A stretch of DNA of 64,000 bases, taken from Sphingobacteriia bacterium. Its GTDB lineage: Bacteria > Bacteroidota > Bacteroidia > Chitinophagales > Chitinophagaceae. The DNA lies in NCBI GenBank assembly GCA_004294135.1, contig RDZY01000011.1, forward strand, positions 53,571 to 117,570, read 5' to 3'. This document shows, in pieces, positions 9,570-19,050 of this stretch (position 1 is its first letter; every line of letters starts with the position of its first letter). The position numbers were made by a program, and so were the translations under genes. Below the pieces are notes generated by a model, which had not been told where the DNA came from, ran no database searches, and saw nothing but the letters and a program-made list of their open reading frames with translations.

Positions 9570-11660
9570 TTAATAGAAACTAGCGCGTAAATCTTTGATA
9601 GTCGCAGATTTTCTCAGGGCTTCAATACTTCTATAAGTCCCCATTTTACGGGTTTGAATCAAACCTTGTTTAATGGTTTCGGCCATAGCATCGCTTTGTT
9701 TGGCTGCAATTGATTCACCTTTGATGGCAAAAACTCCTGTATTACCAGCAATAGGCGCGCTTAATTTGCCCTGTAAAGCCTTATTGAAAGCAGCCCCGAC
9801 TACTTTGGGCTCATTGCCAATTCCAGCAATAAAAGAGGCGGCAAAAGCAAGGCTATCAGCACGCATAATGGGAGTACTGGTAAGCTTAGCCATTTCTTCT
9901 AAAGAAGCACCTTTTAGTTTAGTATCAATAATGATTTTTGCTTTTTTCTCATTTCGAATAATACCTTCAACAAGCGGTCTAGCTTCATTAGCGCTCATTA
10001 AACCAGGTTTATTAACGGCGGTAATTACTGCTACAATATATTGATCGCCCACTTCGGTAGGATCAGAAACATCACCTGTATTTTTTTCGTAAACCCATTT
10101 AACAAGGCTACGAGTAGAAGCAAGGGTTCCGATGGTAAAATCATTCTCTTTTATTTCAGAAGCTGTTAAAATAGGCTTACTTACTTTCAACGCATTTTCA
10201 TTGAATGATTTTAGGTTTTTAGAAACCGCAACAAACTGAGCAGCGGCAGTACTAGCTTCATTGATGGTTTCATTACTAGAAATAATAGGCTTAGCAAGAT
10301 AAGCCAACTTATAAGCAGGAGCAGATTTCTTCTGACCTAAAATTTCAACATAATGATAACCATAGTCAGTTTTGACTACACTTTTGCTACCAACAGAATT
10401 ATCAAAAACAAAATCGTTGAAAGGGATCACCATCTGACCTTGGGGGAAATAATCGTAAACACCACCTTTGTCTTTGCTACCCGGATCATCAGAATATTTA
10501 GAGGCAAGAGTAGCAAAATCAGCACCTGATTTAATGGCAGAAGCAATACTATCAGCAAGATTTTTGCCAGTAGAGTCTAAACGGATTTGCTGACCATTTT
10601 GCGGGTTAGAGGTAGCAATTAAAATGTGACGGACAGTAACACTATCGGGCCAATTTTTAATACCAACCATTTTTGCAATAACATAACTATTACCATCAAT
10701 ATAAGGACCATATAAGCCGCCAACTGGGAGGCGAGTTAATGAATCTTTAAAAGTCATTTGAATTCTAGAGGCCCCAAAATAGCTGTTGTAAAAAGGTAAA
10801 TCACTACCTACTTTACCAATAAAAGCAGCAGCATCGGGAGCGGCGGCAAAATCAGCACGAAGATTATTAACTTGGTCAAAAGTAGCGGTGGAATCAGCTT
10901 TACTTGGTGAAGCACTAAAGGAGATATAACCAATAGCACGAGTTTCATCAGTCTTCTCAAATTCATTAGCGTGTTTGTTAACATACTTATTAATATCATC
11001 ATCAGAAACCTTTGTTAAGGAATCGGTAACTGCCATATAAGGATGATAAATATAAGATATAGAAGCAATGGCATTATTATCGGCCATTTGTTTATCAACC
11101 ATCCATTTTGGAATATAAACCGATTGAATCAGCATATTCTGGTATTTATTACGCAGGCTGTTTTGAATGGTCGGTTCAATATACCCAGATTTAATCATTT
11201 TTATCTGCTCAGCATTTTTACTCTTTTTAATCTGGGCAAAAGCTCGTTTGGCATCATCCACTTTGAACTCACCAGTTTTAGGGTCGGTAAATTCTTGGCG
11301 AAGAGGAGAATTCTGACCAAAGAGAATATCATTAAGTTCTTTATCGGAAACTACCAGACCTAATTTTTTAAACTCTTGGTTAAGCACAGCGGCTTCAACT
11401 TCTTGGTTCCAAACGGAGCCAATCAACTGTTCGCGGTTAGCACCTTGTCCGCGATACATATTTTCTTGCATTTTAAGTTTCTCTTCAAATTCACCTCTTT
11501 CAATGGCAACACCGTTTACTTTGGTAATAACAGAAGAGTTGGAAAACACTGAACCACGGCGGCCAGCACCATCTTGAAGAATAAAAGCAATTAAGGCAAT
11601 GCAAATAATAACGAAGATGATCCAAGTGCCTTTGTCGCGAATACTTTGAATAACAGACAT
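9570..11660 (-). CDS. PpiD/SurA-type peptidylprolyl isomerase, membrane anchored
   Basis: A 696-residue periplasmic foldase. The start is taken at MSVIQSIRDKG, where one transmembrane helix (WIIFVIICIALIAFIL) anchors the protein. A longer start at 11807 would add 49 unlikely residues. A SurA_N-like chaperone region follows (about 40-230). A parvulin PPIase domain lies around residues 345-445, marked by VTVRHILI, ADFATLASKYSDDPGSKDKGG and VKTDYGYHYVEI. A second chaperone-like C-terminal region completes the protein. Proteins of this design help newly exported outer-membrane proteins fold. It is monocistronic and ends at a good terminator. It is divergent from nadA across the gene-free 11661-12128 region. 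Confidence 0.9.
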   Translation of the reverse strand: MSVIQSIRDKGTWIIFVIICIALIAFILQDGAGRRGSVFSNSSVITKVNGVAIERGEFEEKLKMQENMYRGQGANREQLIGSVWNQEVEAAVLNQEFKKLGLVVSDKELNDILFGQNSPLRQEFTDPKTGEFKVDDAKRAFAQIKKSKNAEQIKMIKSGYIEPTIQNSLRNKYQNMLIQSVYIPKWMVDKQMADNNAIASISYIYHPYMAVTDSLTKVSDDDINKYVNKHANEFEKTDETRAIGYISFSASPSKADSTATFDQVNNLRADFAAAPDAAAFIGKVGSDLPFYNSYFGASRIQMTFKDSLTRLPVGGLYGPYIDGNSYVIAKMVGIKNWPDSVTVRHILIATSNPQNGQQIRLDSTGKNLADSIASAIKSGADFATLASKYSDDPGSKDKGGVYDYFPQGQMVIPFNDFVFDNSVGSKSVVKTDYGYHYVEILGQKKSAPAYKLAYLAKPIISSNETINEASTAAAQFVAVSKNLKSFNENALKVSKPILTASEIKENDFTIGTLASTRSLVKWVYEKNTGDVSDPTEVGDQYIVAVITAVNKPGLMSANEARPLVEGIIRNEKKAKIIIDTKLKGASLEEMAKLTSTPIMRADSLAFAASFIAGIGNEPKVVGAAFNKALQGKLSAPIAGNTGVFAIKGESIAAKQSDAMAETIKQGLIQTRKMGTYRSIEALRKSATIKDLRASFY

Positions 11661-12128
11661 AATATATATGGTTAAATGAACCCGTATATTGAACGGGGAG
11701 CAAAAATAAGGGAAAAAAGGCTCATTTAAATATCCACATCTTACTGTTGGTAAAGGTCCAAAGCAGTGGAGAAAAAGGCTTTTGATGGCTGAGGAAGTGG
11801 GAAACAAAAGAATAAAAAGAGGCTAAAACGCTTAAAAAGGATAAGGGGGGTAAAAAAGCCACAAACTTCCCTGTGTTTGTTAACAGTGGAATATAAGTGG
11901 ATACTACAAAAATGGTAAAAGCTTAAATGTATACAGTAATGTGGATTAACAACTTAAATAGAAGCTATATATGATGCATAGCTGTGAATTTAAAAGTGGA
12001 TAACGGTGGATAAACCAACAGTCGTTAACTTTGCGTATTGTGGGTAAGTAAGTTTTCCCGATATACACACCCGTAATAGTAGTAGTTGATTTTATTAAAA
12101 TGTATTATTTAATATTATTACCAAGGAT
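11661..12128. other. Gene-free AT-rich region with DnaA-box-like cluster; candidate oriC
   Basis: This is a 468-bp stretch between divergent genes with no convincing ORF. Matches to the DnaA box TTATCCACA with one mismatch occur at 11730-11738 (plus), and on the other strand at 11940-11948, 11995-12003, 12005-12013 and 12039-12047. A weaker copy lies at 11896-11904. Two of them are only one base apart. An almost pure A/T tract follows at about 12087-12121, suitable as an unwinding element. Genes to the right run almost all on the plus strand and the five genes to the left on the minus strand, as expected at an origin. This is inference; dnaA is not in the window and skew was not computed. Divergent promoters must also lie here. 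Confidence 0.45.
12026..12033 (+). promoter_or_regulatory. Putative Bacteroidota -7 element upstream of nadA
   Basis: TAACTTTG matches the TAnnTTTG consensus of the major Bacteroidota sigma factor exactly. It would give a leader of roughly 90 nt before the nadA ATG. No clear TTTG -33 element is visible at the usual distance, so the call is tentative. Confidence 0.4.
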
Positions 12129-13133
12129 ATGAACATTACAGAAACGCAGTTAGCAGAAAAAGGATTTTTAGATTTGGAGATTGATCCAGAATTGGATCTC
12201 TTTGCAGAGATAGAAAAATTAAAGAAAGAAAAAAATGCCATACTGCTTGCACACTACTACCAAGAAAACGATATTCAGGATGTGGCCGATTATATTGGCG
12301 ATAGTTTGGGATTGGCAGAGCAGGCGAGAAAAACGGATGCTGACCTGATTGTTTTTGCTGGCGTGCATTTTATGGCAGAAACGGCTAAAATTTTAAACCC
12401 TTCAAAAAAAGTAATCTTACCCGATTTAAAAGCAGGATGTTCTTTGGCAGACAGTGCCCCAGCCCCACTTTTTAAAGCATTTAAAGAAAAGCATCCCGAT
12501 CATATTGTTATCTCGTATATCAACTGTACGGCAGAAATAAAAGCCTTAAGTGATATTATTTGTACCAGTGGAAATGCAGAAAAAATTATTGAAAGCGTAG
12601 CCAAAGACCAGCCTATTATATTTGCGCCAGATAAAAATCTGGGTGCATTTTTAAATAAAAAAACGGGGAGGAAAATGTTGTTGTGGAATGGGGCTTGTAT
12701 GGTACATGAAATATTCAGCCTAGAAAAAATAACCAAATTAAAGATAAGGCATCCCGAAGCCAAATTAATAGCACATCCTGAATGTGAAGAAGCCATATTG
12801 AATAGAGCCGATTATATAGGCAGTACCACCCAATTATTAAAGTACACACAAACAGATTCATCGCAGCAATATATTGTAGCAACGGAAACAGGCATATTGC
12901 ACCAGATGCAGCTCACAGCCCCACAAAAGACCTTTATACCAGCCCCACCAGATAACAACTGTGCATGCAACGATTGCCCCCATATGAAGCTGAATACCCT
13001 AGAAAAGATATACTTGTGCATGAAGTATGAAATGCCAGAAATACAGATGGAAGAAGCACTGCGATTAAAAGCATTGGTGCCCATGCAGCGCATGATGGAT
13101 ATCAGTAGGGCAGCGGGATTGATAGGGGGTTAG
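12129..13133 (+). CDS. nadA: Quinolinate synthase A
   Basis: A 334-residue enzyme that condenses iminoaspartate and dihydroxyacetone phosphate to quinolinate in de novo NAD synthesis. Family motifs are [64 protein letters not shown] and the late CNDCPHM. The three cysteines expected to hold the 4Fe-4S cluster are in [15 protein letters not shown] and the CACNDC segment. Length fits the family. nadB and nadC are not adjacent. It begins just right of the DnaA-box cluster and may be the first gene of a replichore. Confidence 0.96.
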   Translation: MNITETQLAEKGFLDLEIDPELDLFAEIEKLKKEKNAILLAHYYQENDIQDVADYIGDSLGLAEQARKTDADLIVFAGVHFMAETAKILNPSKKVILPDLKAGCSLADSAPAPLFKAFKEKHPDHIVISYINCTAEIKALSDIICTSGNAEKIIESVAKDQPIIFAPDKNLGAFLNKKTGRKMLLWNGACMVHEIFSLEKITKLKIRHPEAKLIAHPECEEAILNRADYIGSTTQLLKYTQTDSSQQYIVATETGILHQMQLTAPQKTFIPAPPDNNCACNDCPHMKLNTLEKIYLCMKYEMPEIQMEEALRLKALVPMQRMMDISRAAGLIGG

Positions 13134-13269
13134 GGTATTTTTAGAGGATAGCGCATAAAAGATGGGTAGAAATTTCTGATTTTGGTCAAATTGAGAAATA
13201 AGTAGATACGATAAACGTTTTAAGAATGAAAATTCTTACTTTAACTGGCTCAAATTTGAATTAAATTAG

Positions 13270-16050
13270 ATGATGAAGAACCAAAACCCAGAGCAAATAG
13301 CAAGAGATAATATTGACAAGCAGTTGACAGCTTGCGGCTGGGTTATACAGAGTGTTAAACAAATTAATCTAAATGCTGGAATGGGTGTTGCTGTTAAAGA
13401 ATATTTAACAGATGTTGGTCCGGCTGATTATGTTTTATTTGTTGAAGGTAAACCTTGCGGAGTAATTGAAGCTAAAAGGGAAGAAGAAGCTCATCGGATG
13501 AATGTTCACGAAGAGCAAGGTTCAGCATATGCAAACGCCAAACTAAAACACCTTAAAAACGAACCATTACCATTTGTGTATTTAAGCACGGGAGAAATTA
13601 CAAGGTTCACAGATTTTATAGACCAAAAACCAAGGGCAAGAGAAGTATTTAGTTTTCACCGCCCCGAAACTTTGAAGGATTGGGTGAAAAAAGAAAAATC
13701 ACTTCGTAAAAGGTTACTCGACTTGCCTTCTTTGCAAACCGAAGGTTTGCGGGATTGCCAAATCAACGCCATAACCAAATTAGAAACCTCTTTTAAAGAA
13801 AATAGACCAAGAGCCTTGATTCAAATGGCGACTGGTTCGGGAAAAACATTTACTGCCATAACAGCCATTTACCGCTTACTGAAATATGCGAAAGCAAAAA
13901 GAGTTTTGTTTTTGGTGGACACTAAAAATTTAGGAGAACAAGCGGAACAGGAATTTATGTCCTTCGTTCCGAATGATGACAATAGAAAATTTACAGAGTT
14001 ATACAGTGTTCAACGACTGAAATCAAGTTACATCGCATCCGACAGTCAGGTTTGCATAAGCACTATTCAACGCTTGTATTCGGTGTTAAAAGGAACTGAA
14101 CTTGAAGAAAGTGCAGAAGAAGAAAATCCGAACGAACGAAAATATCAACCAAAAGAAATTCCACCGATTGAGTACGATGGGAAAATGCCCATTGAGTTTT
14201 TTGATTTCATTGTAATTGACGAGTGCCACCGAAGCATTTACAATCTTTGGAAACAAGTATTGGAATATTATGATGCTTTTGAAATTGGTTTAACCGCCAC
14301 TCCAGACAAAAGAACCATTGGTTACTTCGACCAAAATTTAGTGAGTGAATATTCTCACGAAATGGCGGTTGCTGATGGCGTTAATGTAGGTTACGAAGTA
14401 TTTATCATTGATACCAAAGTAACTCAACAAGGTGCTACACTTTGGAAAGGCGAATACATTGAGCATAGAGAACGATTGAGCAGAAAGAAAAGAATGGAAT
14501 TGCAAGATGAAGATGAACATTATTTAAAACAGCAATTGGATAAAGTGGTTGTAAATCCTAATCAGATAAGAACCATCATTCGAACATTCAAAGAATATTT
14601 GCCAAGTATTTTTAAAGAACGGTACGATAAAAACGGAAATTTTGAAGTTCCAAAAACGTTGATCTTCGCTAAAACCGACAGCCACGCCAATGATATTATA
14701 GACATTGTAAGAGAAGAGTTTGCCGAAGAAAATAAATTCTGCAAAAAAATAACGTACAAAACGGATGAAGATCCAAAATCGGTTTTATCACAATTCAGGA
14801 ACGACTATCACCCACGAATTGCAGTAACTGTTGATATGGTTGCTACCGGTACCGACATTAAGCCGCTTGAATGTTTGCTTTTTATGAGAGATGTAAAAAG
14901 CATCAATTATTTTGAACAAATGAAAGGCAGAGGAACACGAACTATTGATTTAGATAGTTTGCGAAAAGTTACGCCAACAGCAAAGTTTACCAAAGACCAT
15001 TTTGTAATTGTAGATGCCATTGGTGTAACCAAGAGTTTAAAAACAGACAGCCGACCATTAGAGAAAAAGCCAGGCGTTCCGCTAAAAGATTTATTACAAG
15101 CAGTTGCAGTTGGAGCAAGAGAAGAAGAATTATTTACTTCATTAGCTAACCGATTGACCCGTTTAGATAAACAAATTACAGAAAAAGAAAAAAAGCAATT
15201 TGCAGAAAAAGCCAACGGCAAAAGCGTTTCACAAGTAGTGAAAGAATTGTTGAATGCTTTTAATCCTGATGTATTAGAAGAAATTGAAAACAAAGTAAGA
15301 ACCGAAATGGCAGGTGCTGCCCCTGTAGAAATTGATGCTGCCATAAAAGTAAAAACGGAAGCATTGCAAAACGAAGCAGCCAAAGTATTTACTGGAGAAT
15401 TAAACGAATACATTGAAAATGTTCGCAAGGCTCACGAACAAAAAATTGACTTGGCTAATCCTGATGAAGTGATTCACGTTGGTTGGGACAAAGACAATAC
15501 CAACAAAGCGAAAGAATTAATCGCCAATTTTTCAGAATGGATACAAGAAAACAAAGATGAATTAATGGCATTGCAGATTTTTTACAACCAACTCTTTCGC
15601 AGACGGGAATTGACTTATACAATGATTAAAGAAGTATTGGAGAAACTTCAAAATGAGAAACCAACACTTGCTCCTATGAATGTTTGGCGGGCTTATGAAG
15701 CACTGGAACAATGCAATGGTTCACCGAGAAATGAACTAACAGCAATTGTTTCTCTCATTCGTAAAATAAGCGGACTAGACACAACCCTTACCGCTTATGA
15801 TAAAATAGTGGACAAAAATTTTCAAGATTGGGTATTTAAAAAACAAGCTGGTGCAACCAAGTTCAATGAAGAACAAATGCAATGGCTAAGAATGATTAAA
15901 GATTATGTTGTAAACAGCTTTCATATTGACAAGGACGACTTTGATTTAAACCCTTTTAATGCACAAGGCGGATTAGGCAAAATGTGGCAATTGTTTGGTG
16001 ATAAGACAGAAGATATTATTAATGAATTAAATGAAGCATTAGCTGCATAA
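13270..16050 (+). CDS. hsdR: Type I restriction enzyme, HsdR subunit
   Basis: A 926-residue restriction and translocation subunit. The N-terminal PD-(D/E)xK nuclease region (about 1-150) contains VGPADYVLFVEG and GVIEAKRE. The SF2 motor follows with Walker A ATGSGKT near residue 187, the DEAD-like box IDECHR near 317, GLTATPD, and motifs V/VI in VTVDMVATGTDIKPLE and MKGRGTRTI. The C-terminal part is helical and resembles the EcoEI-type HsdR C-terminal region that docks on the methylase. hsdS and hsdM lie downstream but are interrupted by accessory genes. hsdR comes first here, whereas many type I loci place it last or separately. Confidence 0.93.
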   Translation: MMKNQNPEQIARDNIDKQLTACGWVIQSVKQINLNAGMGVAVKEYLTDVGPADYVLFVEGKPCGVIEAKREEEAHRMNVHEEQGSAYANAKLKHLKNEPLPFVYLSTGEITRFTDFIDQKPRAREVFSFHRPETLKDWVKKEKSLRKRLLDLPSLQTEGLRDCQINAITKLETSFKENRPRALIQMATGSGKTFTAITAIYRLLKYAKAKRVLFLVDTKNLGEQAEQEFMSFVPNDDNRKFTELYSVQRLKSSYIASDSQVCISTIQRLYSVLKGTELEESAEEENPNERKYQPKEIPPIEYDGKMPIEFFDFIVIDECHRSIYNLWKQVLEYYDAFEIGLTATPDKRTIGYFDQNLVSEYSHEMAVADGVNVGYEVFIIDTKVTQQGATLWKGEYIEHRERLSRKKRMELQDEDEHYLKQQLDKVVVNPNQIRTIIRTFKEYLPSIFKERYDKNGNFEVPKTLIFAKTDSHANDIIDIVREEFAEENKFCKKITYKTDEDPKSVLSQFRNDYHPRIAVTVDMVATGTDIKPLECLLFMRDVKSINYFEQMKGRGTRTIDLDSLRKVTPTAKFTKDHFVIVDAIGVTKSLKTDSRPLEKKPGVPLKDLLQAVAVGAREEELFTSLANRLTRLDKQITEKEKKQFAEKANGKSVSQVVKELLNAFNPDVLEEIENKVRTEMAGAAPVEIDAAIKVKTEALQNEAAKVFTGELNEYIENVRKAHEQKIDLANPDEVIHVGWDKDNTNKAKELIANFSEWIQENKDELMALQIFYNQLFRRRELTYTMIKEVLEKLQNEKPTLAPMNVWRAYEALEQCNGSPRNELTAIVSLIRKISGLDTTLTAYDKIVDKNFQDWVFKKQAGATKFNEEQMQWLRMIKDYVVNSFHIDKDDFDLNPFNAQGGLGKMWQLFGDKTEDIINELNEALAA

Positions 16051-16064
16051 TGATTATTTTTTTA

Positions 16065-16109
16065 GTACAATTAGGTTATAAACATAAATCTATTTTAACC
16101 TAATTGTAC
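16065..16109. repeat. Perfect 14-bp inverted repeat between hsdR and the toxin gene
   Basis: GTACAATTAGGTTA at 16065-16078 is exactly mirrored by TAACCTAATTGTAC at 16096-16109 with a 17-nt spacer. It lies 15 bp after the hsdR stop and about 50 bp before the toxin start. It could be the operator bound by the HTH antitoxin, as in HigBA systems, or a terminator for hsdR. No tight T-run follows, which favours the operator reading. Confidence 0.6.
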
Positions 16110-16161
16110 AATATATACTTTTTGTTTTTAAATAAATTACTAACTTCGCATCGGTCATAAA

Positions 16162-16470
16162 ATGAATTTTTCATTCGATAACAAAGATCTAGAAAAACTG
16201 TACACCACTGGAAAATCTAGGAAACTAAAGCTGGCTAATGATATTATTGATAAATTCTTTGCTAGAGTGCAACAGATTGAAGCAGCGAATACTATTTATG
16301 ATTTATGGAATGATAAAGGTTTGAATTTTGAAAAATTGCAAGGCCATGAAAATCTTTATTCTATGAGATTAAAGTTAAAATATCGCCTAGAAATGCAAAT
16401 CGATTGGAAGAATGATGAAAAAACCATAGGTGATTTCATTATTACCGATATTTCAAATCATTACGCTTAA
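16162..16470 (+). CDS. higB: HigB/RelE-superfamily toxin
   Basis: A 102-residue protein of the HigB-like RelE/ParE fold. Features are FSFDNKDLEKLYTTGKSRKL at the start, KLANDIIDKFFARVQQIEAA, KLQGHENLYSMRLKLKYRLEMQI and a closing IGDFIITDISNHYA. Toxins of this family usually cleave mRNA on the ribosome. The antitoxin gene starts 13 bp downstream, giving the toxin-first order typical of higBA. A -7-like TAACTTCG at 16141 and the upstream palindrome suggest its own autoregulated promoter, separate from hsdR. The gene symbol is by family resemblance. Confidence 0.85.
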   Translation: MNFSFDNKDLEKLYTTGKSRKLKLANDIIDKFFARVQQIEAANTIYDLWNDKGLNFEKLQGHENLYSMRLKLKYRLEMQIDWKNDEKTIGDFIITDISNHYA

Positions 16471-16483
16471 AAAATTGAACATT

Positions 16484-17602
16484 ATGCAACAAGCAGTAAA
16501 ATTAAGACCCGCAAGAAAATTTGGACCGGGTTATTTCATAAAGGAACAAATGGAATACAGAAGTTGGACTCAAGAAGATCTTTCTGAGGTGATAGGAATG
16601 ACTACTAAGCACGTTAATAAAATTCTTCAAGACAAACAACCCATTACACTTGATACGGCTAAAATATTGGCAGAAGTGTTTGAAACATCGCCACAATATT
16701 GGCTCAATTTAGATGCAAACTATCGGCTCTGGCTAAATCATCAAAGATCTGAAAAAGAGATAGAGGCTGATGTAAAAGGACTTATATATGAGCGAATGCC
16801 TGTTAAAGATATGCTCACAAAAGGTTGGTTAAAACCTTTCAAAACAGCAAAAGAATTAAAACAACAAGTACTTAATTTTTGGGATTGGACAACACTTGAT
16901 TTTTCCATCATTGACAAAAACTATTTGCCGTACTTCACCCGAAAATCAGAAGCTTATAACCAATTTAATGCTTCCTATGCCATTACATGGTACCGAAAAG
17001 CAACCATAGAAGCGGCTAAAATAAAAGTGAGTAAATACGATAAAAAGAAATTAGAAAAACTATACGAAAATATATTTAGCTACAGCGTTATGGAAAACGG
17101 TGTAAATATTTTTATTGAAGAATTGGCAAAAGCAGGAGTCATATTTTTTGTGCTACCGCATTTACAAAAAACTTATTTAGATGGTGCAGCTTTTTTCCTA
17201 GATAAAAACCCTGTTATTCTATACACCGGACGTTACAGACGAATAGATAATTTTTGGTTTACAGTGGCACACGAAATTGCACATGTGTTACTTCATTTAA
17301 ATAAAGACTTAACCTTTGTGTTAGACAACCTAAGAGACGGAGAATTGAATAACATGGAAGATGAAGCAAATGAATTGGCTTCAAGCAAACTAAAGCACGA
17401 AGAAATTTTGACTTATTTAAATCCTTACCTAAATTATTTAACGACTTCAAGAGTAGAAGAATGTGCAGCCACTTACAACATTCATCCTGCAATAATTATT
17501 GGAAAATTGGCGCATGAAAAATCAATTTCCTATGCTAATCAATCATTGTATAACGATAATGTACTACAAATTATCGCTGCCAAATATCAAGTAAATGTAT
17601 AG
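16484..17602 (+). CDS. higA: HigA-type HTH antitoxin fused to an ImmA/IrrE metalloprotease domain
   Basis: A 372-residue protein; start chosen at MQQAVKLRPARKF, since the longer frame overlaps the toxin with no similarity. Residues about 10-90 form an XRE HTH of HigA type (EQMEYRSWTQEDLSEVIGM, VNKILQDKQPITLDTA, SPQYWLNL). A helical linker follows. Near residue 263 is HEIAH, the zinc HExxH motif of ImmA/IrrE proteases, with EDEANELAS downstream as the usual third-ligand region. It probably represses the operon and neutralises HigB. The peptidase domain could provide regulated antitoxin or repressor cleavage, as ImmA does for ICEBs1 ImmR. Sitting inside a restriction operon is unusual. Confidence 0.85.
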   Translation: MQQAVKLRPARKFGPGYFIKEQMEYRSWTQEDLSEVIGMTTKHVNKILQDKQPITLDTAKILAEVFETSPQYWLNLDANYRLWLNHQRSEKEIEADVKGLIYERMPVKDMLTKGWLKPFKTAKELKQQVLNFWDWTTLDFSIIDKNYLPYFTRKSEAYNQFNASYAITWYRKATIEAAKIKVSKYDKKKLEKLYENIFSYSVMENGVNIFIEELAKAGVIFFVLPHLQKTYLDGAAFFLDKNPVILYTGRYRRIDNFWFTVAHEIAHVLLHLNKDLTFVLDNLRDGELNNMEDEANELASSKLKHEEILTYLNPYLNYLTTSRVEECAATYNIHPAIIIGKLAHEKSISYANQSLYNDNVLQIIAAKYQVNV

Positions 17603-17606
17603 TCGC

Positions 17607-17742
17607 TTATTTGATTGCAAAACCTCCTGCACCATAAAAAAGGTAGTAAATAACTCATTTTCAATGAATTGTTTATTTGACGGTTATTTGACTGAACCAA
17701 CAAGTTATCCATATTTAGCCTGATTAACTTATTTGACTGAAC
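17607..17742 (+). repeat. Four TTATTTGA direct repeats upstream of hsdS
   Basis: TTATTTGA occurs at 17607, 17673, 17684 and 17729. The last two copies extend to a 14-base identity, TTATTTGACTGAAC, 45 bp apart. All lie in the 148-bp gap between the antitoxin stop and the hsdS start, with the last copy 9 bp before the ATG. They may be a regulator-binding array for hsdS, but no protein is assigned. Confidence 0.45.
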
Positions 17743-17750
17743 ACTAAAAA

Positions 17751-19025
17751 ATGACACAACCAACTCCATATAAAGTCCGTATTAACTCCGTATCAACTCC
17801 GACCCCACAAAACGGAAATGAATTGCCCAAAGGATGGCAAATCAAAAAACTAGGAGAGGTATGTAATGTACTTGATAATTTAAGGAAGCCTATCAATTCA
17901 ACAGAAAGACAACAAAGAATAGCAGGTAAAAACCAAAGTGTGCTTTTCCCTTATTATGGTGCAACTGGGCAAGTAGGCTGGATTGATGATTTCTTGACCG
18001 ATGGTGAGTTTATTTTAATAGGTGAGGATGGTGCACCATTTTTAGATATTTACAAAGACAAAGCGTATAAAATTAAAGGCAAAACTTGGGTAAACAATCA
18101 TGCTCATATTTTAAAAGGGAAAACGGAATTCCTGCTTGATGATTTTGCACTTTATTATTTAAACTCCATTAATTATCGTGAGTTTGTTAATGGAACAACA
18201 CGGTTAAAACTGACAAAAAGCAGCTTGGTTGAAATTCCTTTTGTTGTTCCCCCCCTCCCCGAACAACAAGCCATAGTAGCCAAAATTGAAGAACTGCTGA
18301 GTGAATTAGAGAACGGCAAACAACAACTGATAACCGCCCAACAGCAATTAAAAGTGTACAGGCAAAGTTGGTTGAAATGGGCTTTTGAAGGGAAACTTAC
18401 AAATAAGAAAGTAAAAGATGGTGAATTGCCAAAGGGTTGGAAAAGAGTGAAAGTTTCAGAAATATCGAATGTGGTTCGTGGAGGTTCACCAAGACCTGCT
18501 GGTGACCCCAAATTTTATGCTGGAAAAATTCCCTTTTTGAAAGTAAGAGATATTACAAAAGATAGCGGTACTTATCTGACAACTTTTGAATATACTATTA
18601 AGGAAGCTGGATTACATAAAACAAGACAAATTAAACCAAACACATTATTACTTTCAAATAGTGGTGCAACATTGGGCGTTCCAAAAATTTGTATGATTGA
18701 TGCAACAATGAATGATGGTATAGCTGCATTTTTAGAGTTAGACCAAAGAAGTAATTTATTTCTTTATTATTTCTGGGTGAGCAAAACAAGAGAATTAAGA
18801 AATATAAATATGGGTGCTGCCCAACCAAATTTAAATACCGACATTATCAAAAATTATGAGGTTCCATATTGTTCATTTGAAGAACAAGAACTAATCGTTG
18901 CAGAATTAGAAAGCAAACTAACTGTTTGCGATAAAATAGAAGAAACCATCAGCCAAAGTTTGCAACAGGCAGAAACCTTGAGGCAGAGTATTTTAAAAAA
19001 GGCGTTTGAGGGGAAGTTAGTTTAA
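17751..19025 (+). CDS. hsdS: Type I restriction specificity subunit HsdS
   Basis: A 424-residue protein with the classic twofold layout. TRD1 spans about residues 20-175, starting LPKGWQIKKLGEVC. The first conserved coiled coil is LPEQQAIVAKIEELLSELENG. TRD2 starts LPKGWKRVKVSEI, and the second coiled coil runs EEQELIVAELESKL to a terminal LKKAFEGKLV. Each half ends in AFEGKL, showing the internal duplication. The two TRDs read one half each of a bipartite target, which cannot be predicted from here. It is separated from hsdM by two accessory genes. Only one full hsdS is present and no silent TRD cassettes are visible. Confidence 0.93.
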   Translation: MTQPTPYKVRINSVSTPTPQNGNELPKGWQIKKLGEVCNVLDNLRKPINSTERQQRIAGKNQSVLFPYYGATGQVGWIDDFLTDGEFILIGEDGAPFLDIYKDKAYKIKGKTWVNNHAHILKGKTEFLLDDFALYYLNSINYREFVNGTTRLKLTKSSLVEIPFVVPPLPEQQAIVAKIEELLSELENGKQQLITAQQQLKVYRQSWLKWAFEGKLTNKKVKDGELPKGWKRVKVSEISNVVRGGSPRPAGDPKFYAGKIPFLKVRDITKDSGTYLTTFEYTIKEAGLHKTRQIKPNTLLLSNSGATLGVPKICMIDATMNDGIAAFLELDQRSNLFLYYFWVSKTRELRNINMGAAQPNLNTDIIKNYEVPYCSFEEQELIVAELESKLTVCDKIEETISQSLQQAETLRQSILKKAFEGKLV

Positions 19026-19050
19026 CGAAATTGAGAAAGTAAAATAATAT

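Noticed and set aside
11660..11807. 49-residue N-terminal extension of the PpiD-type protein
   Set aside because: The extension runs into the DnaA-box region and has no family similarity. The membrane anchor starts ideally at the internal Met.
14907..15428. Long minus-strand open frame within hsdR
   Set aside because: It lies wholly inside a well-supported gene on the other strand and shows only low-complexity Ser/Phe-rich sequence.
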